A stretch of 64,000 bases of DNA from Lentinus brumalis (Eukaryota > Basidiomycota > Agaricomycetes > Polyporales > Polyporaceae): contig MARA01000010.1 in assembly GCA_001792895.1 (NCBI GenBank), positions 1,054,001-1,118,000 on the forward strand, given 5' to 3'. Position numbers and translations under genes: made by a program. The notes under the pieces are model-generated. The model saw only the letters and a list, made by a program, of their open reading frames with translations, did no database searches and was not told the origin of the DNA. Positions 25,053-40,900 of this stretch are shown piece by piece (within the stretch, counting starts at the first letter, position 1; each line of letters starts with the position of its first letter).

Positions 25053-26912
25053 ATGTATCCTCGCCTTGTCAATCTGATACGCCTTGTCTGGCTGCTTGCC
25101 ATTGCATGGTACGAGCTTGGAACGTTCTACCACCACACCGCCAGCTGTCCATGGCCGGACGAAGCGTTCGCGACTCGGGTGCGTCCTTCAAATGCCCTCT
25201 CTGAGCGAAGGCTCATTGAAACAGTCATCCATGAATTCAGGATCACTCGCCTCACATACCTACGCATGTGCTCGTAGTTGCAGACCCTCAGATTCCTGAC
25301 AGTCACTCGTACCCGGACCGCCCGCCATGGCTCCAGCGACTCAGCCAGTTCATCATCGACCTCAATATCCGCAAGAGCTGGCGCGCAGCGTTACGGCGTC
25401 ATCCACATGCAGTCATCTTCCTCGGGGATATGATGGACAATGGGCGGTATGCTATGTCGGACGACGAGTGAGCATCCTTCTACTGTTGTGTCTTCGATTT
25501 AGTTCCTACAACACTGGCCTGCCAGATACGAAGCATACTTCCGAAGATTCAAGGACATATTCGCCGCAGACAAAGATACGCCCGTATACTACCTCCCGGG
25601 GAATCACGATATCGGGTAAACTCTGTCTCTGTTCACCTACCCGACCTGGACACGCCCTCATAGTTTCTATCACCCAGGCTGGGTACCTCCTCTTCGCCGA
25701 AGTATCAATTCTCCGACCATGCAGTGGACCGGTACACATCTCACTTCGGGGCGCTCAACCAACGCATCAGCCTCGCGAACCACACAGTATGGCTGATAGA
25801 CGCACCGGGCTTAGTAGACGAGGACCGCGAACGCGCTGTCGCAGGCATGTCATACGCACAGTGGGCGGAGGCAAGGCCCGACCGCACGATCGCCTTCGTG
25901 CAATCGCTCGCACAAAGTACGTCAGTCCCTCCGTGCACAAGATATGGAACCCTCAGTCACCCTCTTCCGTTCGTTCTTATCGGCTTTTGACCGTGGATGC
26001 TGACCATCCTCATCCGGCACCCTTCCCAGGCGCAGATCCGGAAGGTGCAACAGGGAACACACGGCCGATTCTGTTCACCCATGTCCCGCTCTCTCGGCCC
26101 GAGGGCGCGTCCTGCGGGCCCCTCCGCGAGCGCGGCACACTTCGCCAGGGAAGAGGCCTTGGGTACCAGAACCTCCTCAGCCCACAAGCGTCCCAGTTCC
26201 TACTGCAGACCATTCGTCCCGCGATCGTCTTCAGGTGGGCCGGCCGCTTACATCGTCGCGCGGCTCACAGAGATTCTGAGGTTGCTTTTACAGTGGGGAC
26301 GATCATGACTACTGCGAGTACGTACATACCGTACCCGCATCGAACACCAAGCGTCCGTCGCCTCCCGCAGCCGTACCCGAAGTCACCGTGAAGTCCTTCT
26401 CGATGGCGATGGGTGTCCGCCGGCCAGGCTATCAGCTCCTGTCCCTCATCCCTCCGCACACGGCGTACGACGGCCAGTCCCTCGCGCACCGCCCATGCGT
26501 GCTGCCCGACCAGCTTCACATCTACCTGTCCGTGTACATCCCGCTCTTCGTCCTTAGCCTGATGGTACTCCTCACATCTAACATCCGTCAAGTCGTCGTA
26601 AGACGTGCCACCTCTAACGCCGATGGTGAGGTCGAGCACGACCTTCCGCCGCCGAGCGCATGGCGGAATAAAGAGTTTCCACGGTATGGGTCGTGGTCCT
26701 GGACGTGCTCCCTGGCAGGGAGCCGGCGGCGGGTTGTGCTACCGCGGATTTCAGTGGTGCGGTCTGCAGTTGCGTTTCTTTGGAGTGGTGCAGAGCGAGA
26801 AGACGACGAGAGGATGCGGGCGGGTGTGGCGAAGGGGACTGGGAGGGATTTCTGGGAGGCTGCATGGGCGCCGCTCGTGTTGTTCGTGGGCATCGCGTGG
26901 TGGGTTTGGTGA
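25053..26912 (+). CDS. Cdc1/Ted1-type membrane metallophosphoesterase
   Basis: Membrane phosphodiesterase of the Cdc1/Ted1 (PGAP5/MPPE1) family, which in yeast and mammals trims ethanolamine phosphate from GPI anchors to allow ER export. The start MYPRLVNLIRLVWLLAIAWY is an N-terminal membrane anchor. Metal-site motifs are complete: VADPQIPD, VIFLGDMMDNGR, YYLPGNHDIG, ILFTHVPLSRPEGASCGPL and, across an intron, VFSGDDHDYCEYVH. Then comes the family block VKSFSMAMGVRRPGYQLLSL. Two more hydrophobic segments follow: HIYLSVYIPLFVLSLMVLL and, at the very C-terminus, PLVLFVGIAWWVW. Introns fall after SDDE, GNHDIG, SLAQ and IVF. Around 500 residues is normal for fungi. The active-site residues look intact, unlike the paralogue at 43071-45313. 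Confidence 0.9.
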
Positions 26913-27027
26913 CGATGACAGGATTGTCGTTCGGGCATGATCGTATATGTATAGGCCTGCGTTGTGGTATAATGGCACTTGGATCTTGGCATTGGCTTGA
27001 ACGTAAGCTCATCCGCTTGCACGGGCT

Positions 27028-27951
27028 TCAAGGTTCAACTTCCTGGCGTCTGTCACAGTCCTCTCGCGCTTGGATCGCACGGTTCCACAGGGGCATGTCC
27101 AGGTCTCGCGCCTCCTCCGCGACAATTGCACGGAGGATGAGGTGCGGGTTGACGGCTACATCGGGTGCGTGTGCGTGCAAGACGGGCACGGGTAACGCTG
27201 TCTGTCGCACCCACCCACAAGGAGTCAGCTCTTCAGTCTCTCCCTATCGTACAGGGCGTCGACGTACCGGACAGTGCTCGAGGTACCCAAGGACCATGAC
27301 GAGCGACTTGCTCTCGCGGAGCCACAAGGAGGTCTTGAAGGCACTCAGGCAGAGCGCGATGTCGACTAGGAGCGCGTCCTCCCCGTCGTGTATCATGATG
27401 ATAGACGAAGCGCTGCTGTCATGTAATAACCTGCGTACGCAGAGGGTCTTCAGTATAGCGCATGTTACTCTACGAAGTTTATATATGTGAGCCTACCATC
27501 CTGCCACTCTCAGTTTGCGTGCGATCAAGCGGGCCGAAATGCTGGACAGTCGGGTAGCAGTTGCTGGTTGGACTTGTTGGCTCGGCATGGATTGATCACT
27601 AGCGCGTCTAAGACAGCTTTCGAGGTGTTCGTGTATGTCGGTGACCCGTCCTGAAGGCCTGAGACTTGAAGTTCGCCAGTCAGTACATGCCGTTGGGACC
27701 AGGACAAGCGCGATTGTGGCGGGGCACAGCAGTTTGAACCACCGGAAGTTCGGACCGGTCTCTCGGCCAGACTGCGGGTTGTTGCAACTTAGCCAGGTAC
27801 TTGTACTCTTTTTCAAGTTGTCCTCCTGAATCGTGGACGAAGTGCGTCTGTACTCGATCATCATTCTGCCATGCGACTCCTCAACCAGTCGCTCTCCTAT
27901 GTACAGAGTGTCCTTAGCGGCGGTCACTACACAACGTCTCCACCTCGCCAT
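27028..27951 (-). CDS. Unrecognised protein, three-exon model, 5' end uncertain
   Basis: The two last exons are well supported by splicing logic. Exon 27430-27268 reads LLHDSSASSIIMIHDGEDAL, LVDIALCLSAFKTSLWLR and KSLVMVLGYLEHCP. A 66-nt intron (27202-27267; GTACGT donor, CTGAC branch site, CAG acceptor) joins it in frame to TALPVPVLHAHAPDVAVNPH, LILRAIVAEEARDLDMPLWN, ending RRQEVEP. Upstream, another 66-nt intron (27431-27496) joins ISARLIARKLRVAGW. The frame is then open to an ATG at 27951, giving 263 codons. That N-terminal part looks less protein-like, so the true start may be elsewhere, and exon-like segments exist up to about 29080. I recognise no family. It faces the metallophosphoesterase gene tail to tail. 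Confidence 0.5.
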
Positions 27952-30059
27952 TGCCGGAAAGTTGTGCCACAGCAGGGAATCATAATCGGAATTGCAGGTG
28001 CTCCATCGCTGGCTACGTCTGACGAAACTTGTATATGCAGCAGGGTATAAGTACTAGTACATGTACGTCGGCGACGGCGGCGATCGCAGGCCCTCGGTGG
28101 TGACAAGCGCCATCTTTCTGGCCCAACTGAAGTTTTGCCCTGTCTTTTAACTTTCCGCACCCGAATCGTTCTGGCGGGTACACGCGCGTCCGATAGGAAC
28201 CACGAAAGCAACCGCCTGTACGTGCGATGTTGCGCCCTGCTCAGACGGCGCAGCGCTCGCAGGGGGTATTCCTCGACAGGCACAGTCGGTGTTAGTGCTT
28301 GTCTCGCCGTCCCCGGTACAAGCGCACTCCCGCTCGTGGGGGCACGCTCTAGACAACGCATCTCCCGGAAGGATGTCAGATCTCACAACACGGGATCAGA
28401 CATCCGCAATCCGTGGAGCGTGCGCAAACACACACCGAGACAGCACAATGTGCCCGGATGCTTCGACTTCGACCGGTAGATGCACTCGGAATCCGGAGGG
28501 ACAGGGACAGATTGTGTGCCTTGTCAAGCATGTTGCGGGGGTGGCAGACTTCGATGGGTGGGATGTACTATGTACCTGTGCCCTTGATCCTTGCTTGGTG
28601 TTCCTGCACGAGATTGACGTGGGCGCTCGTACGCAGGCCTCCGTTCACAGCGGCTATGTCATCATTGTGCTCGCACTTATACTCGCCGCTACAGTCATCA
28701 CATCAGCGTACATATAAGATTGAATCGCCCAGCTTACACGCTCCGACGCCGGGCGTTGCTAGTGAATGGAATGCATTCGGCAGCGAGGTGTTGGTCCCGG
28801 ATCTTACGGGAACAGTAGTCAGTAATTCGGGCACACAGAACGTACCGGTAGCAGAGTACACAGCAGGCCTCCATCAAAGCCAGGGACTTCGGACACAACT
28901 TTGATAAGTCGGCGCACCGCACAAAGCGCACACAGCGTGGCACTGACGTGAGGGTCAGGGTCAGGAGGAAGGATACGAACTTACTTCAGGAAGCACTGGG
29001 AAGACGGCCACTGTGTGAGTCAATCGTTGCAGGGCCTCCAGGTAGTCGGGATTCCCTTGACGAGTCTCCACAAAGCTTGCGGGCCATGGGTGAAGAGTCA
29101 AGACTTCAAACGGTCGGTGAACGGACCTGCAACGCCGGGGGGGCCAGGGAGACGAGGGCTTGGTTTGGGCGGCGAGAGGGCATGATGCATGAATTCGTGC
29201 TTCGGGTTCGCCACGGGACCGGGAAGTGGAAGCGACGGACGACCCGAAGACGTCCGGCTGAGCAGTATGCACGCGCACGACTGCGTAAACCTTAGGGCCA
29301 AAGTGGAGTGAGAAGCATGCGTCGCGACGAGCAGCATATGGAACATGATGGACGTCGGACACGGTGGGCACCTCGAGGGCGCCATGCGCGACGTCGGCGA
29401 GGAGGGCAGGTCGGCGTCGCGGGGCAAGAGAGTGGCTTGGATGGGTCCTGGCAGGAACGGACGTGGATAAGGGGAAAGAAGGCCGACAAGATGGTGAAGC
29501 CAAAAAGGACCGGCAGTGCATCAGCGGGCCTAGAGTCCGGATCGCGATCTGAGGCAACATGTTCGAAGGGGGGCCCGATATATTCGACGGGGACGGATAC
29601 TGACGTGGGCGGACAGACTGGCGAGGACGAGTACATAAGGTGGCGGACGCTCGCCTGGTTCCTGCGCTGCGCTGCTTTATCTCTGCTGCTCGCTGCATCG
29701 GAGGGACCTCGGAAGACGGACAGAAGACGGCGCGCAGATCGCTCGAAGACGCAGGGGATGCACGCACGTTTGTCGGGGTGCGCGGAGGAGCGGGGGCGGG
29801 GACGTGGGCGGAGGCGGGGAGCTCGTCTGCGATTGGCCGGCTGTCGCTGGGGGGAGCGGAGGCGCGGGGGCGGGGGCCACGGGGAGCAGCTCGTTGGGGA
29901 CGATGCGCGAGCAGCTCCGGCGATCGATCTGCGAGCCTATCCGGGAAGAGGCGAGAGACGATTCTCCCAGCAGAGACTCGCGCTCCCTCCCGTCCAGCCC
30001 CTCCGAGCACTTCGCATCGATATACGCACTCAGGCCCAATTCGGACATCGCCCTCGACG
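27952..30059. other. Gene-poor region upstream of UGP1
   Basis: About 2.1 kb. On the minus strand there are exon-like pieces, for example SFVETRQGNPDYLEALQRLT ending at a GTAAGT donor (28984), and segments near 28590-28950. Phases between them do not all fit, so no model is given. The right part is the GC-rich UGP1 promoter region. A long minus-strand frame through it was rejected as compositional. Confidence 0.35.
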
Positions 30060-30067
30060 TATATAAA
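30060..30067 (+). promoter_or_regulatory. TATA box of UGP1
   Basis: TATATAAA lies 162 bases upstream of the UGP1 start codon in otherwise GC-rich DNA. A highly expressed metabolic gene would be expected to have such an element. The leader between them contains GTGAGT near 30170 and a CAG at 30225, so a 5'-UTR intron ending just before the ATG is possible. Confidence 0.65.
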
Positions 30068-30228
30068 CGTCATCACCGGCCACGAGCTCCCCCAGTCCGC
30101 TCCCTCTCTGCCCCCCTTCTTCCTCTCATCTCGACCACCACCACCAAGCCCGTCCACATCAACCAGCCGTGAGTCCGCGCGTTTCCTCCTCTCCCTCCCC
30201 GCCTCAGCCTCAGCCTTCTGCCAGTGCC

Positions 30229-32168
<1,940 letters not shown>

Positions 32169-33577
32169 TCAACCCCGTCCTCAACACACACCTTGCTTGT
32201 CGAGCCCGCTCCGCTTATGGGCCTTGCTTTTTCCGCTACGGACGATGGACGCTCTCATACACTACTCCCCCGTTTGTTCCAGCGCCCGTCGCGACCTTCC
32301 TTACGAGGACCTACGGTCTTCCACGCTAGCTATACCACTGTTTTCTTTTCTACGACTGGCCGTCTTTGATGATCTGAATTAGCATAGTCCTGCATAGATT
32401 CACGGGGAGGTTCTGAGGTCGAATCAAAATGAACTGTACATATAGCTACTTCATTCCAGACGTTCAACCTCCGATCTTGCATATGACATTCCACTCAAGA
32501 AGAGAAAGCACAAGAAATTCCGCCCAGGAAGAGGTCAACTCTAGGGCCGAATCAAGGCCCAACGCGAAGTTCGCGGGCGTTTATGTGTGAGGCGTACGAA
32601 GTCTCATTATGTGCTCTCCTATGTAGCATGAACACTCATGTTATCTGTAGGCGAAGCACGAATTCTCTGTAGCCAGTGAAGGCGTTACAACCGTTCGGAC
32701 GTTGGAGGCAAGTCGCTCCCACTGTGCGCGTCAGGCAAGCTCTGCCACAGATGCGTCAACGTTTCAACAGGCAGACGGTCATGGCACGACTGTGTTCTGA
32801 GGCAACCTTACACACTGCATCCCTGACAATCCACCGCTTGAAGCGACACTGCGGTGTATCGCAATTGCTGTGCAGCATCAAGCATGTCAAGGCTGCGACA
32901 CTGTGAGTGGAGTGGAAGGCTATTAACACGCGTTGTTTTACGTGAAAGAGGGTTTGATATGCCACTACATCAATCGTTGGCCTCTCCAACTCACGGTGAG
33001 TCTGACATTCAGGCTGTCGCTGCGCTCCTGACTGGGACTCCACAGGCGTTGAGTTGAGACCGTCCAGAGGTTCGGCAACAGCAGTCGGGACGGCACTCGT
33101 TCAGCTGACTGCTTGTGATCGAAGAGGCGGTCAAGCGCAGCTGCGTCCAGCAATATTGCAATGGCCGCTCCATGATGGTACAGTGCATTCCCGTGGCGCA
33201 ATTTGCGAAGGAACACCGAGGGTCGAGGTGCACAATAGTCGATGCTGCCGACTCTGCAGGACATGCATGCATGTATTTGACTTAGGCCGTCCAGGAAGCC
33301 ACCATTATTGTCCAAGGACATTGTAGCATCGGCAGGCCGTCCTGGACCCACTGGGACATAGCCCATTGGCGACGTGAAGAGTTCACTGCGTTGCTGTCAG
33401 TCCGACTCCACCATGTCACAATCTCAATGCCCGTAGACTCATCAATTGGTTTCAGCTTGGTGGAGTGACCACTGCGGCCGACGGGGTCGCATGTGTGCGG
33501 TCCTAGGACTTGTCTCTATGCTGGAGTCTGTGGTTGCCTCCGACTCGCCTTGCGACGTCATGGAGGACTCTCAGCGA
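32169..33577. other. Intergenic between UGP1 and a small secreted protein gene
   Basis: About 1.4 kb containing the UGP1 3' UTR and the upstream region of the next gene on the same strand. No exon series, RNA gene or repeat could be supported. Confidence 0.45.
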
Positions 33578-33587
33578 CATATATACC
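33578..33587 (+). promoter_or_regulatory. TATA box of the small secreted protein gene
   Basis: CATATATACC lies about 112 bases upstream of the ATG at 33692, a good distance for a fungal core promoter with a short leader. The leader is CA- and CT-rich. A very similar element occurs at about 41339-41350 in a gene-free region. Confidence 0.6.
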
Positions 33588-33691
33588 GGTCTGAGCAACC
33601 CTAGTCCAGCAGGAACTCAACTCCCATCCACCCATCCACAACCACTGCTCTCCTACTCGTTATACTCGCTCTTCACTACCCCTCACACGCC

Positions 33692-34179
33692 ATGTTCAAG
33701 CTCGCCGCTGCCTTCGCTCTTTACGCCACCCTCTTCGCCGCTACCGCTGTCCAAGGGGCGTCGCTCGCCGAGAGGGGTGCGTGGGCACTGTTTCCTTCTC
33801 TGCCACGCCATGAGCTGACCGTGTGGGCCTTTCAGCCTGTTCGTCTCCCGACGAGACCGCGCCCGTCTGCCAGACCACCGACGGCAGCCCGAACCAGGAC
33901 GACTGCGTCGCCGCGCTGAAGCAGCTCAGCGGACAGTGCCACCAGTACAACAACGTCGGCTCGTTCTGCACCAGCATGGTCACCGTCGGGACCTGCAAGA
34001 TCGACGTCTGCGGCTTCCCCGGCGCCGAGATCGAGAGCGGAGTCAACTGTGGCGGGTACCTGCAGACTATCCTCAACGACTGCTCGTCTGGGGGCCGCGT
34101 CGGTGGCTACCTGGAGCCCGCCAAGTGCAACGTCGCGTTCGGCGACCAGCCCTACAAGCTCCAGTTCTCGCACTCCTAA
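33692..34179 (+). CDS. Small secreted cysteine-rich protein
   Basis: About 142 residues. Exon 1 encodes a signal peptide, MFKLAAAFALYATLFAATAV, then QGASLAER. A 58-nt intron (GTGCGT..TTTCAG, about 33779-33836) joins it in frame to ACSSPDETAPVCQTTDG. The mature part has ten cysteines: CVAALKQLSGQCHQYNNVGS, FCTSMVTVGTCKIDVCGFPG, VNCGGYLQTILNDCSSGGRV, GGYLEPAKCNVAFGDQPYKL. An even cysteine count and small size point to an extracellular disulphide-bonded protein. I recall similar small secreted proteins in wood-decay basidiomycetes, perhaps related to glycan-binding or effector-like families, but I cannot name the family securely. It lies tail to tail with a secreted peroxidase, 504 bases away. 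Confidence 0.8.
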
Positions 34180-34683
34180 GCGGTATGATCATGGCGACTC
34201 CCACATTATACCTCCGCTGACGGCCTGCTGCAGAGTCAATGCTCGACTTCTCTACAGCCATGCCTCTTCTGCCTCGGAGGCAGTCGTACTCCGCTAGTCT
34301 TCTGTAATTCTTGATGTGTACTTATAGCTTGCTCTCTACGACTCGGACCATTATTGTAGGGCCAATACTTCAGTATCCTATTTGCTACGCACATGCAATG
34401 TTGGCCTTCGGCGATACTATTTCGAAGGGCACGCGAGCATCACGATGATTGAAGTACGGACCCGACAGCACACCGAAAGCGGTGAGAGAGGACACAGAGC
34501 GTCGACGTAAGTGAAGTGATCTCATGCGAGCAAAGGGATTTCCATAAATAGCGGTAGTAGGACGACCATTACATGCAAAGTAAATATTAACCATCAACAC
34601 AACAAGGACGAGAGTACTTAGTTCACGAAGGAGGGCTACATAATTTTATCAGCTTCGGCCAGCAAACTGTCTAGTGCAGGGAC
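34180..34683. other. Convergent 3' region
   Basis: 504 bases between the stop codons of the small secreted protein gene and the peroxidase gene. It is more AT-rich than its surroundings and holds their 3' UTRs. Nothing else seen. Confidence 0.5.
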
Positions 34684-36442
<1,759 letters not shown>

Positions 36443-36577
36443 CTGCACAGAAATTGTAATGAAAATGCAGAAGGCAGTAGCGAAGGGGTAGAAGAGCTGA
36501 AAGAAAGGTCGAGTTGAAACGAAGAGGAAGAGGGAAACAGGTGAAGGTGAGTGATGAGGACTGGCAGGGCATCCATG

Positions 36578-36585
36578 TCTTATAT
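36578..36585 (-). promoter_or_regulatory. TATA box of the peroxidase gene
   Basis: On the minus strand the sequence reads ATATAAGA, about 136 bases upstream of the peroxidase start codon. Inducible secreted peroxidase genes in white-rot fungi usually have TATA-type promoters. I did not find a perfect metal-response element (TGCRCNC) close by. Confidence 0.55.
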
Positions 36586-37906
36586 CCCACAACCCACCGC
36601 TGTAGACCTATACAACGACGCCCAGCGGGAGTACATCCGAAACTGCGTGATATCAGCCTGGAGTCACATCCTAGCCGATGCGAAGCCCATGGCCGGGAAA
36701 TGACAGCCTCAGAAGGATCACATTCACATCCCCGCCATTATGCTAGCGTGCTTAGACGGCCGGCACGACACCGCATTTGTGTCTTAGAAATAACCGCAGC
36801 GCACTGGCAGATTGCGTTGCGACTCGGTTATGCAGGCCTGCAAGTATGTCCCACGTAGCGGATTTCTCCCCGCCTTTCGAGTCCCGCGAGATCGGCTTGC
36901 ATCCATGCAGTTCCCTTGGTGAAAGCTGACCTGAACAGATGAGAATATGTCGATAACAAAGAGGCGTCGTTAAGCGCACCGACCGCACCGCAGGGGACGC
37001 AGGGATGACGAATCAGCCGAAGCACTCATGTCGACGACGGACGACAAGCATAGCAATCACGCTGCCTTCAGCCTGACCAGCAGGTATCAGTTATACATGG
37101 AGCATCGACCACAATCTCCCCGGGCCAGGATGAAGATACGCAGGCTTTCTTGGGACTGCCAAGCCCATCCAAGGGGGTTCGTGGCTGCTTCGCCAAAACA
37201 TGCAGTGTCGCTTCCGGTGCTGCGCTTTATTTCACTCTTGCAATGATGCGCATTCGGCTTGATGATGATAGTAGTCCTCTTCATGACTAGGCAGACTGCC
37301 ACTGAGCCGGTATGCGCTCATAGAACAGACGGATACACCTCGCTCGGGGCAGATGATCGTTAGAGACCTGAAACGCGCGGAAGCTGTTCGTCTTCCGTCC
37401 TAGTATCCGTTCCATCGGGCCCAAGACCTTGCGTATGTCCTGATCTCAGGCAAGAACATGACCGCAGTGAGAGGTGTACGTACACCGCAGGGAATACTGA
37501 ACAGAAAGTCGGGTGCATCCTCCTGCGATGTAACCACCTCCCACCATGCGCGCTCCCACAACCGCAGCCAGGTCCGCTGCACCGCAAAAGAAGTACGGGC
37601 TCGGGACAAGCTCAAGATCTTCGACCTTTCTCTTGGAACCAATGAGGACAGAGGATTACTCACGATCTGCCAATTATGCTGCGGCAACCAGTGCATACAA
37701 CGAATAAGAGTGGAGTGTTGCCATGCCAGGACTGGATGGTGGGCGGGAATCCTGAGACAATTCCCGACGCACTCGGGCGCGCCGTCCCGCCGCGCGGGGC
37801 TATGGCCGTTCCAACCTACGGATCTTCAGAGTATCGTTCCCACTGCGCGCAGCTGGCACATTCACATACCGGGCTGGGTTAAAGACATAGTGCAGATGTT
37901 CTAGGG
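36586..37906. other. Peroxidase upstream region and ELG1 3' flank
   Basis: About 1.3 kb between the peroxidase core promoter and the ELG1 stop codon, both genes on the minus strand. On the minus strand near 37410-37620 one frame reads LSRARTSFAVQRTWLRLWER followed by AWWEVVTSQEDAPDFLFSIP, which looks protein-like, but no neighbouring exons could be joined to it. No RNA gene or repeat seen. Confidence 0.4.
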
Positions 37907-40900
37907 CTACAGAGAGTCCAACGGCTCAGGGTCCATCGCCGCCGCGTTCGCAACACCGTCAACGGCATCTCGATCGAATGCGGTCAGCATGAGAGTATTG
38001 CGCTCATGATCATCAAGCGGGACCCAACGTTCGCGCTCCCACTGGCTTCGCTGAGAATTACGCGTCCAGCGCGTTGTATTCTCTATCGCTCCGCTCGCCA
38101 GGTATGCCGAGATGCGCGCGTCGTCGGCCTTGACCATGTATCGGACCCATGGCTCGTAATCAACGAATATTGTTCCTGAGTCACGGACGAGGTGCTCACG
38201 AGGCACGCGCAGGCGGTCGAGGATGGGGAGAAGAGTCCCACAGTGAGAAGTGCGGACGGGAGGGAGATCTGGAGTGTCGCCAAGAGTGTCATCAAGGGAT
38301 GGAAAGTGGTGCTTGCAGAACGTAAGGAGGTCATGCTCTATGGTGTCATCGCGGTCGTAATTTGAGAAAGTCACTGGGAGGGGAGAGTCGAAGTCGTCGG
38401 GCTCCGCCACGAAATACTGCAGTCCGACCACGTCGTCGGATGAGGGTGTTGGAATATTGGCCATCAAATCCTACCAGGGCGTCAGCAGATTGAAGCATTC
38501 GGAACAGTAACGACTGACCCGAAGGACTTCGGAGCCCGGTCGGCGGAGCCCGCTGTCCACGAATGACCTGGTTTCTACGACCTTGACCATGCGCTTGAAC
38601 GGATCTGTAGATAGGTCATCGGTGCTTTCAGGATTGCGTGTCTCGCTAGGAGCAGAGATGGCTGCGCCTAGCTGCAACTGAGCCAGGCATCGGCGTAGGT
38701 CGGGCTGCGCCGGAGGTATGTGAAGAGGGTGTAGAAATTGGTCCTCTCGTCGTTCCAGCCTCCCATCCGGATGCAAGGTCTCGTACAAAACTCGCAAAGA
38801 GACGGGGTCCAGAGCGTGGCCCTCCGCAAGGCACAGCAATTGCAAGTAAGATGTCGCAAGGCCGGCCGGACAGGGAGTGAGATGCAGCACCGTCTGTAGA
38901 GGCAGGTCGTTGAGAGGCACCAAGGAAATATCTGCCTAAGCGTAAGTCAGCAGGTCCCATCATGATCAGTATGAAGGCCCACCGTTACAAGTCATAACGA
39001 CAGGTCGCCGACACTCCTTAATAATTTTGACCAAAGTCGGCCAGAAGTTCGTATCCTCTCGGTAGAGCACGTCCACTTCCTCTATCAAGACGATCGACTG
39101 GCTTACCTCTGTTGGCAGCTGAGCATGCTGAGCAACGTCCTCGGTTTCTGCAGTCTCTGTGGGCGGTGCGTGGGGTTCCGGAGGGTCCCTCTCGTCATCG
39201 GAAACCACGCGTTTCGCGAAGAAGTTCGACTTGGCCTTAGCGCGCGCCTTCGTGTCGCCTTTCTGGTGCTGGTTCTGCGTGACTAAGTGGTTCTTGCCAA
39301 CCTCGCCAATGAGCTTCTGCATCGCTGAGCCGCTGCGCTCCCCAATACCGGGGTATACTTCGAAGACCTCCCAACCTAGCTCGTCGGCGCAGGCGTAGAC
39401 AGCCGCGGTCTTGCCACAGCCAGACGGACCTGCGAGTAGTAAGGTGTTGCAGACGGTATCGCCGAACTTGGGCGGCGTGTATGAGAATGGTGGGATGTCG
39501 TCTGTGACTAGATGTTCAGGAAGCTCCTCAAGAACAGACTCTCTGGAGCCTGTCTCCGGAAAGTCATCGCCGGTAGCACGCTTGAGCCTGGACAACCGCG
39601 GAGAGAAGGCATCGTCGTCAGATAATCCGATGACATCCAACGGATCGTCGTCGTCCGAGTCGTCGGCGATCCAGGAGCCCTCGGGTTCCTCAGAGTCTAC
39701 TCGCCGACGCTTCCGTTCGACATCACGAACGATGCGAGGCCGCTTGGTACCTCGAGGTCCCTTCGCCTTCCTCGGTTTCGCCGCCTTCTGTTTGCCATTC
39801 TTGGGGACGACGGCTGGGCTGTCCGTCGACGTTTCCCCCGTTCCGCTGATGTGAAGCTTCAGCGCGAGCAACCACTCTCGCAGATAGAGCGCGGATTGCT
39901 CGTTTCCCAGAACCTGGTCGGCGCACTTTGGGCGCCATTTGTTACTCCAGAGGGAGTGCGCGTCCGTAAGCTCGCCGGGAGCAGGAGAAGACTCCAACAA
40001 GCGGGCAATGGCGGGGTAGCTTCGGTGACTTGGGGGATGCCGTTGATGATGTCCTCACGAGCTGAAGCGTCCACTGGAGTGGGCTCACCAATGAACGCAA
40101 CGGCACTCGGATTAGAGTCTTCCTGAGAAAGCCCGAGAGATCGCCGAGAATAGAGAGGTGCAGTCACGTCCACATTGGATGCAGCGGTATGCCGGCGGTG
40201 ACGACGAGAGAAATGGGTGAGGGGTGCATCGTACACTGTCTGTGGTCCTCGTACATGTTGACTGGCATCGTCAGGATAGGGGGCGGATAGCTTCGCAGAG
40301 TGCTTGCCGTCGTGTCCCTGTGAGGACGCGCGTTGGCCAGGACGCTTCCGCGGTGCGAAGATTGAATATACAGGCTTTGGCGGGACGAGGACTCGAGAAG
40401 CCGCGGGACCGGCGTTGGATGATGTTCTGGCGGGTGCGATGGGACTGCTGTCAACGATGACTATGGGTGCTTCCCAACTGCCACCCGGATGATGGGGGGA
40501 ACCTGCAGGGTGACGGCCAGAAAGTCAGTTTTGCACTCTTCGTCGGGCGGAAAGTCCTTAGGGCTTATGCTCCCTCGGACTGACGGTACAAGACGGTTCC
40601 AAGCCCCAACTAAGACTCACAAGGTGTCACGTTTACCAGCCTAGACAAGCCACTTCCTTCACTCCCATCTTCGGCAGTCATTGGACTCGAAGAATCCGCG
40701 GGCCTCTCCTCCAGAGGTTCCACATCGGACGACAGTATGTCGATCACCTCATCTCCCGCGACGGATCCATTCTCAGAGACTGCCGCAGAAGTCGAGGGCG
40801 TATTCTTCTTTGAGGATGGCCGTACCGAGAACACGTCGAGCAAAGACGTCTGACGCGCTGACTGCCACATACAGATGGTGATGTGAGTGCCAGCGACACA

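Noticed and set aside
28961..30157. A 398-codon minus-strand frame across the UGP1 upstream region
   Set aside because: It begins at a non-ATG codon, runs through the UGP1 TATA box and leader, and is Pro/Arg/Ser-rich as expected from GC-rich DNA. Only its last part near 29000 looks protein-like, and that is reported separately as an exon-like segment.
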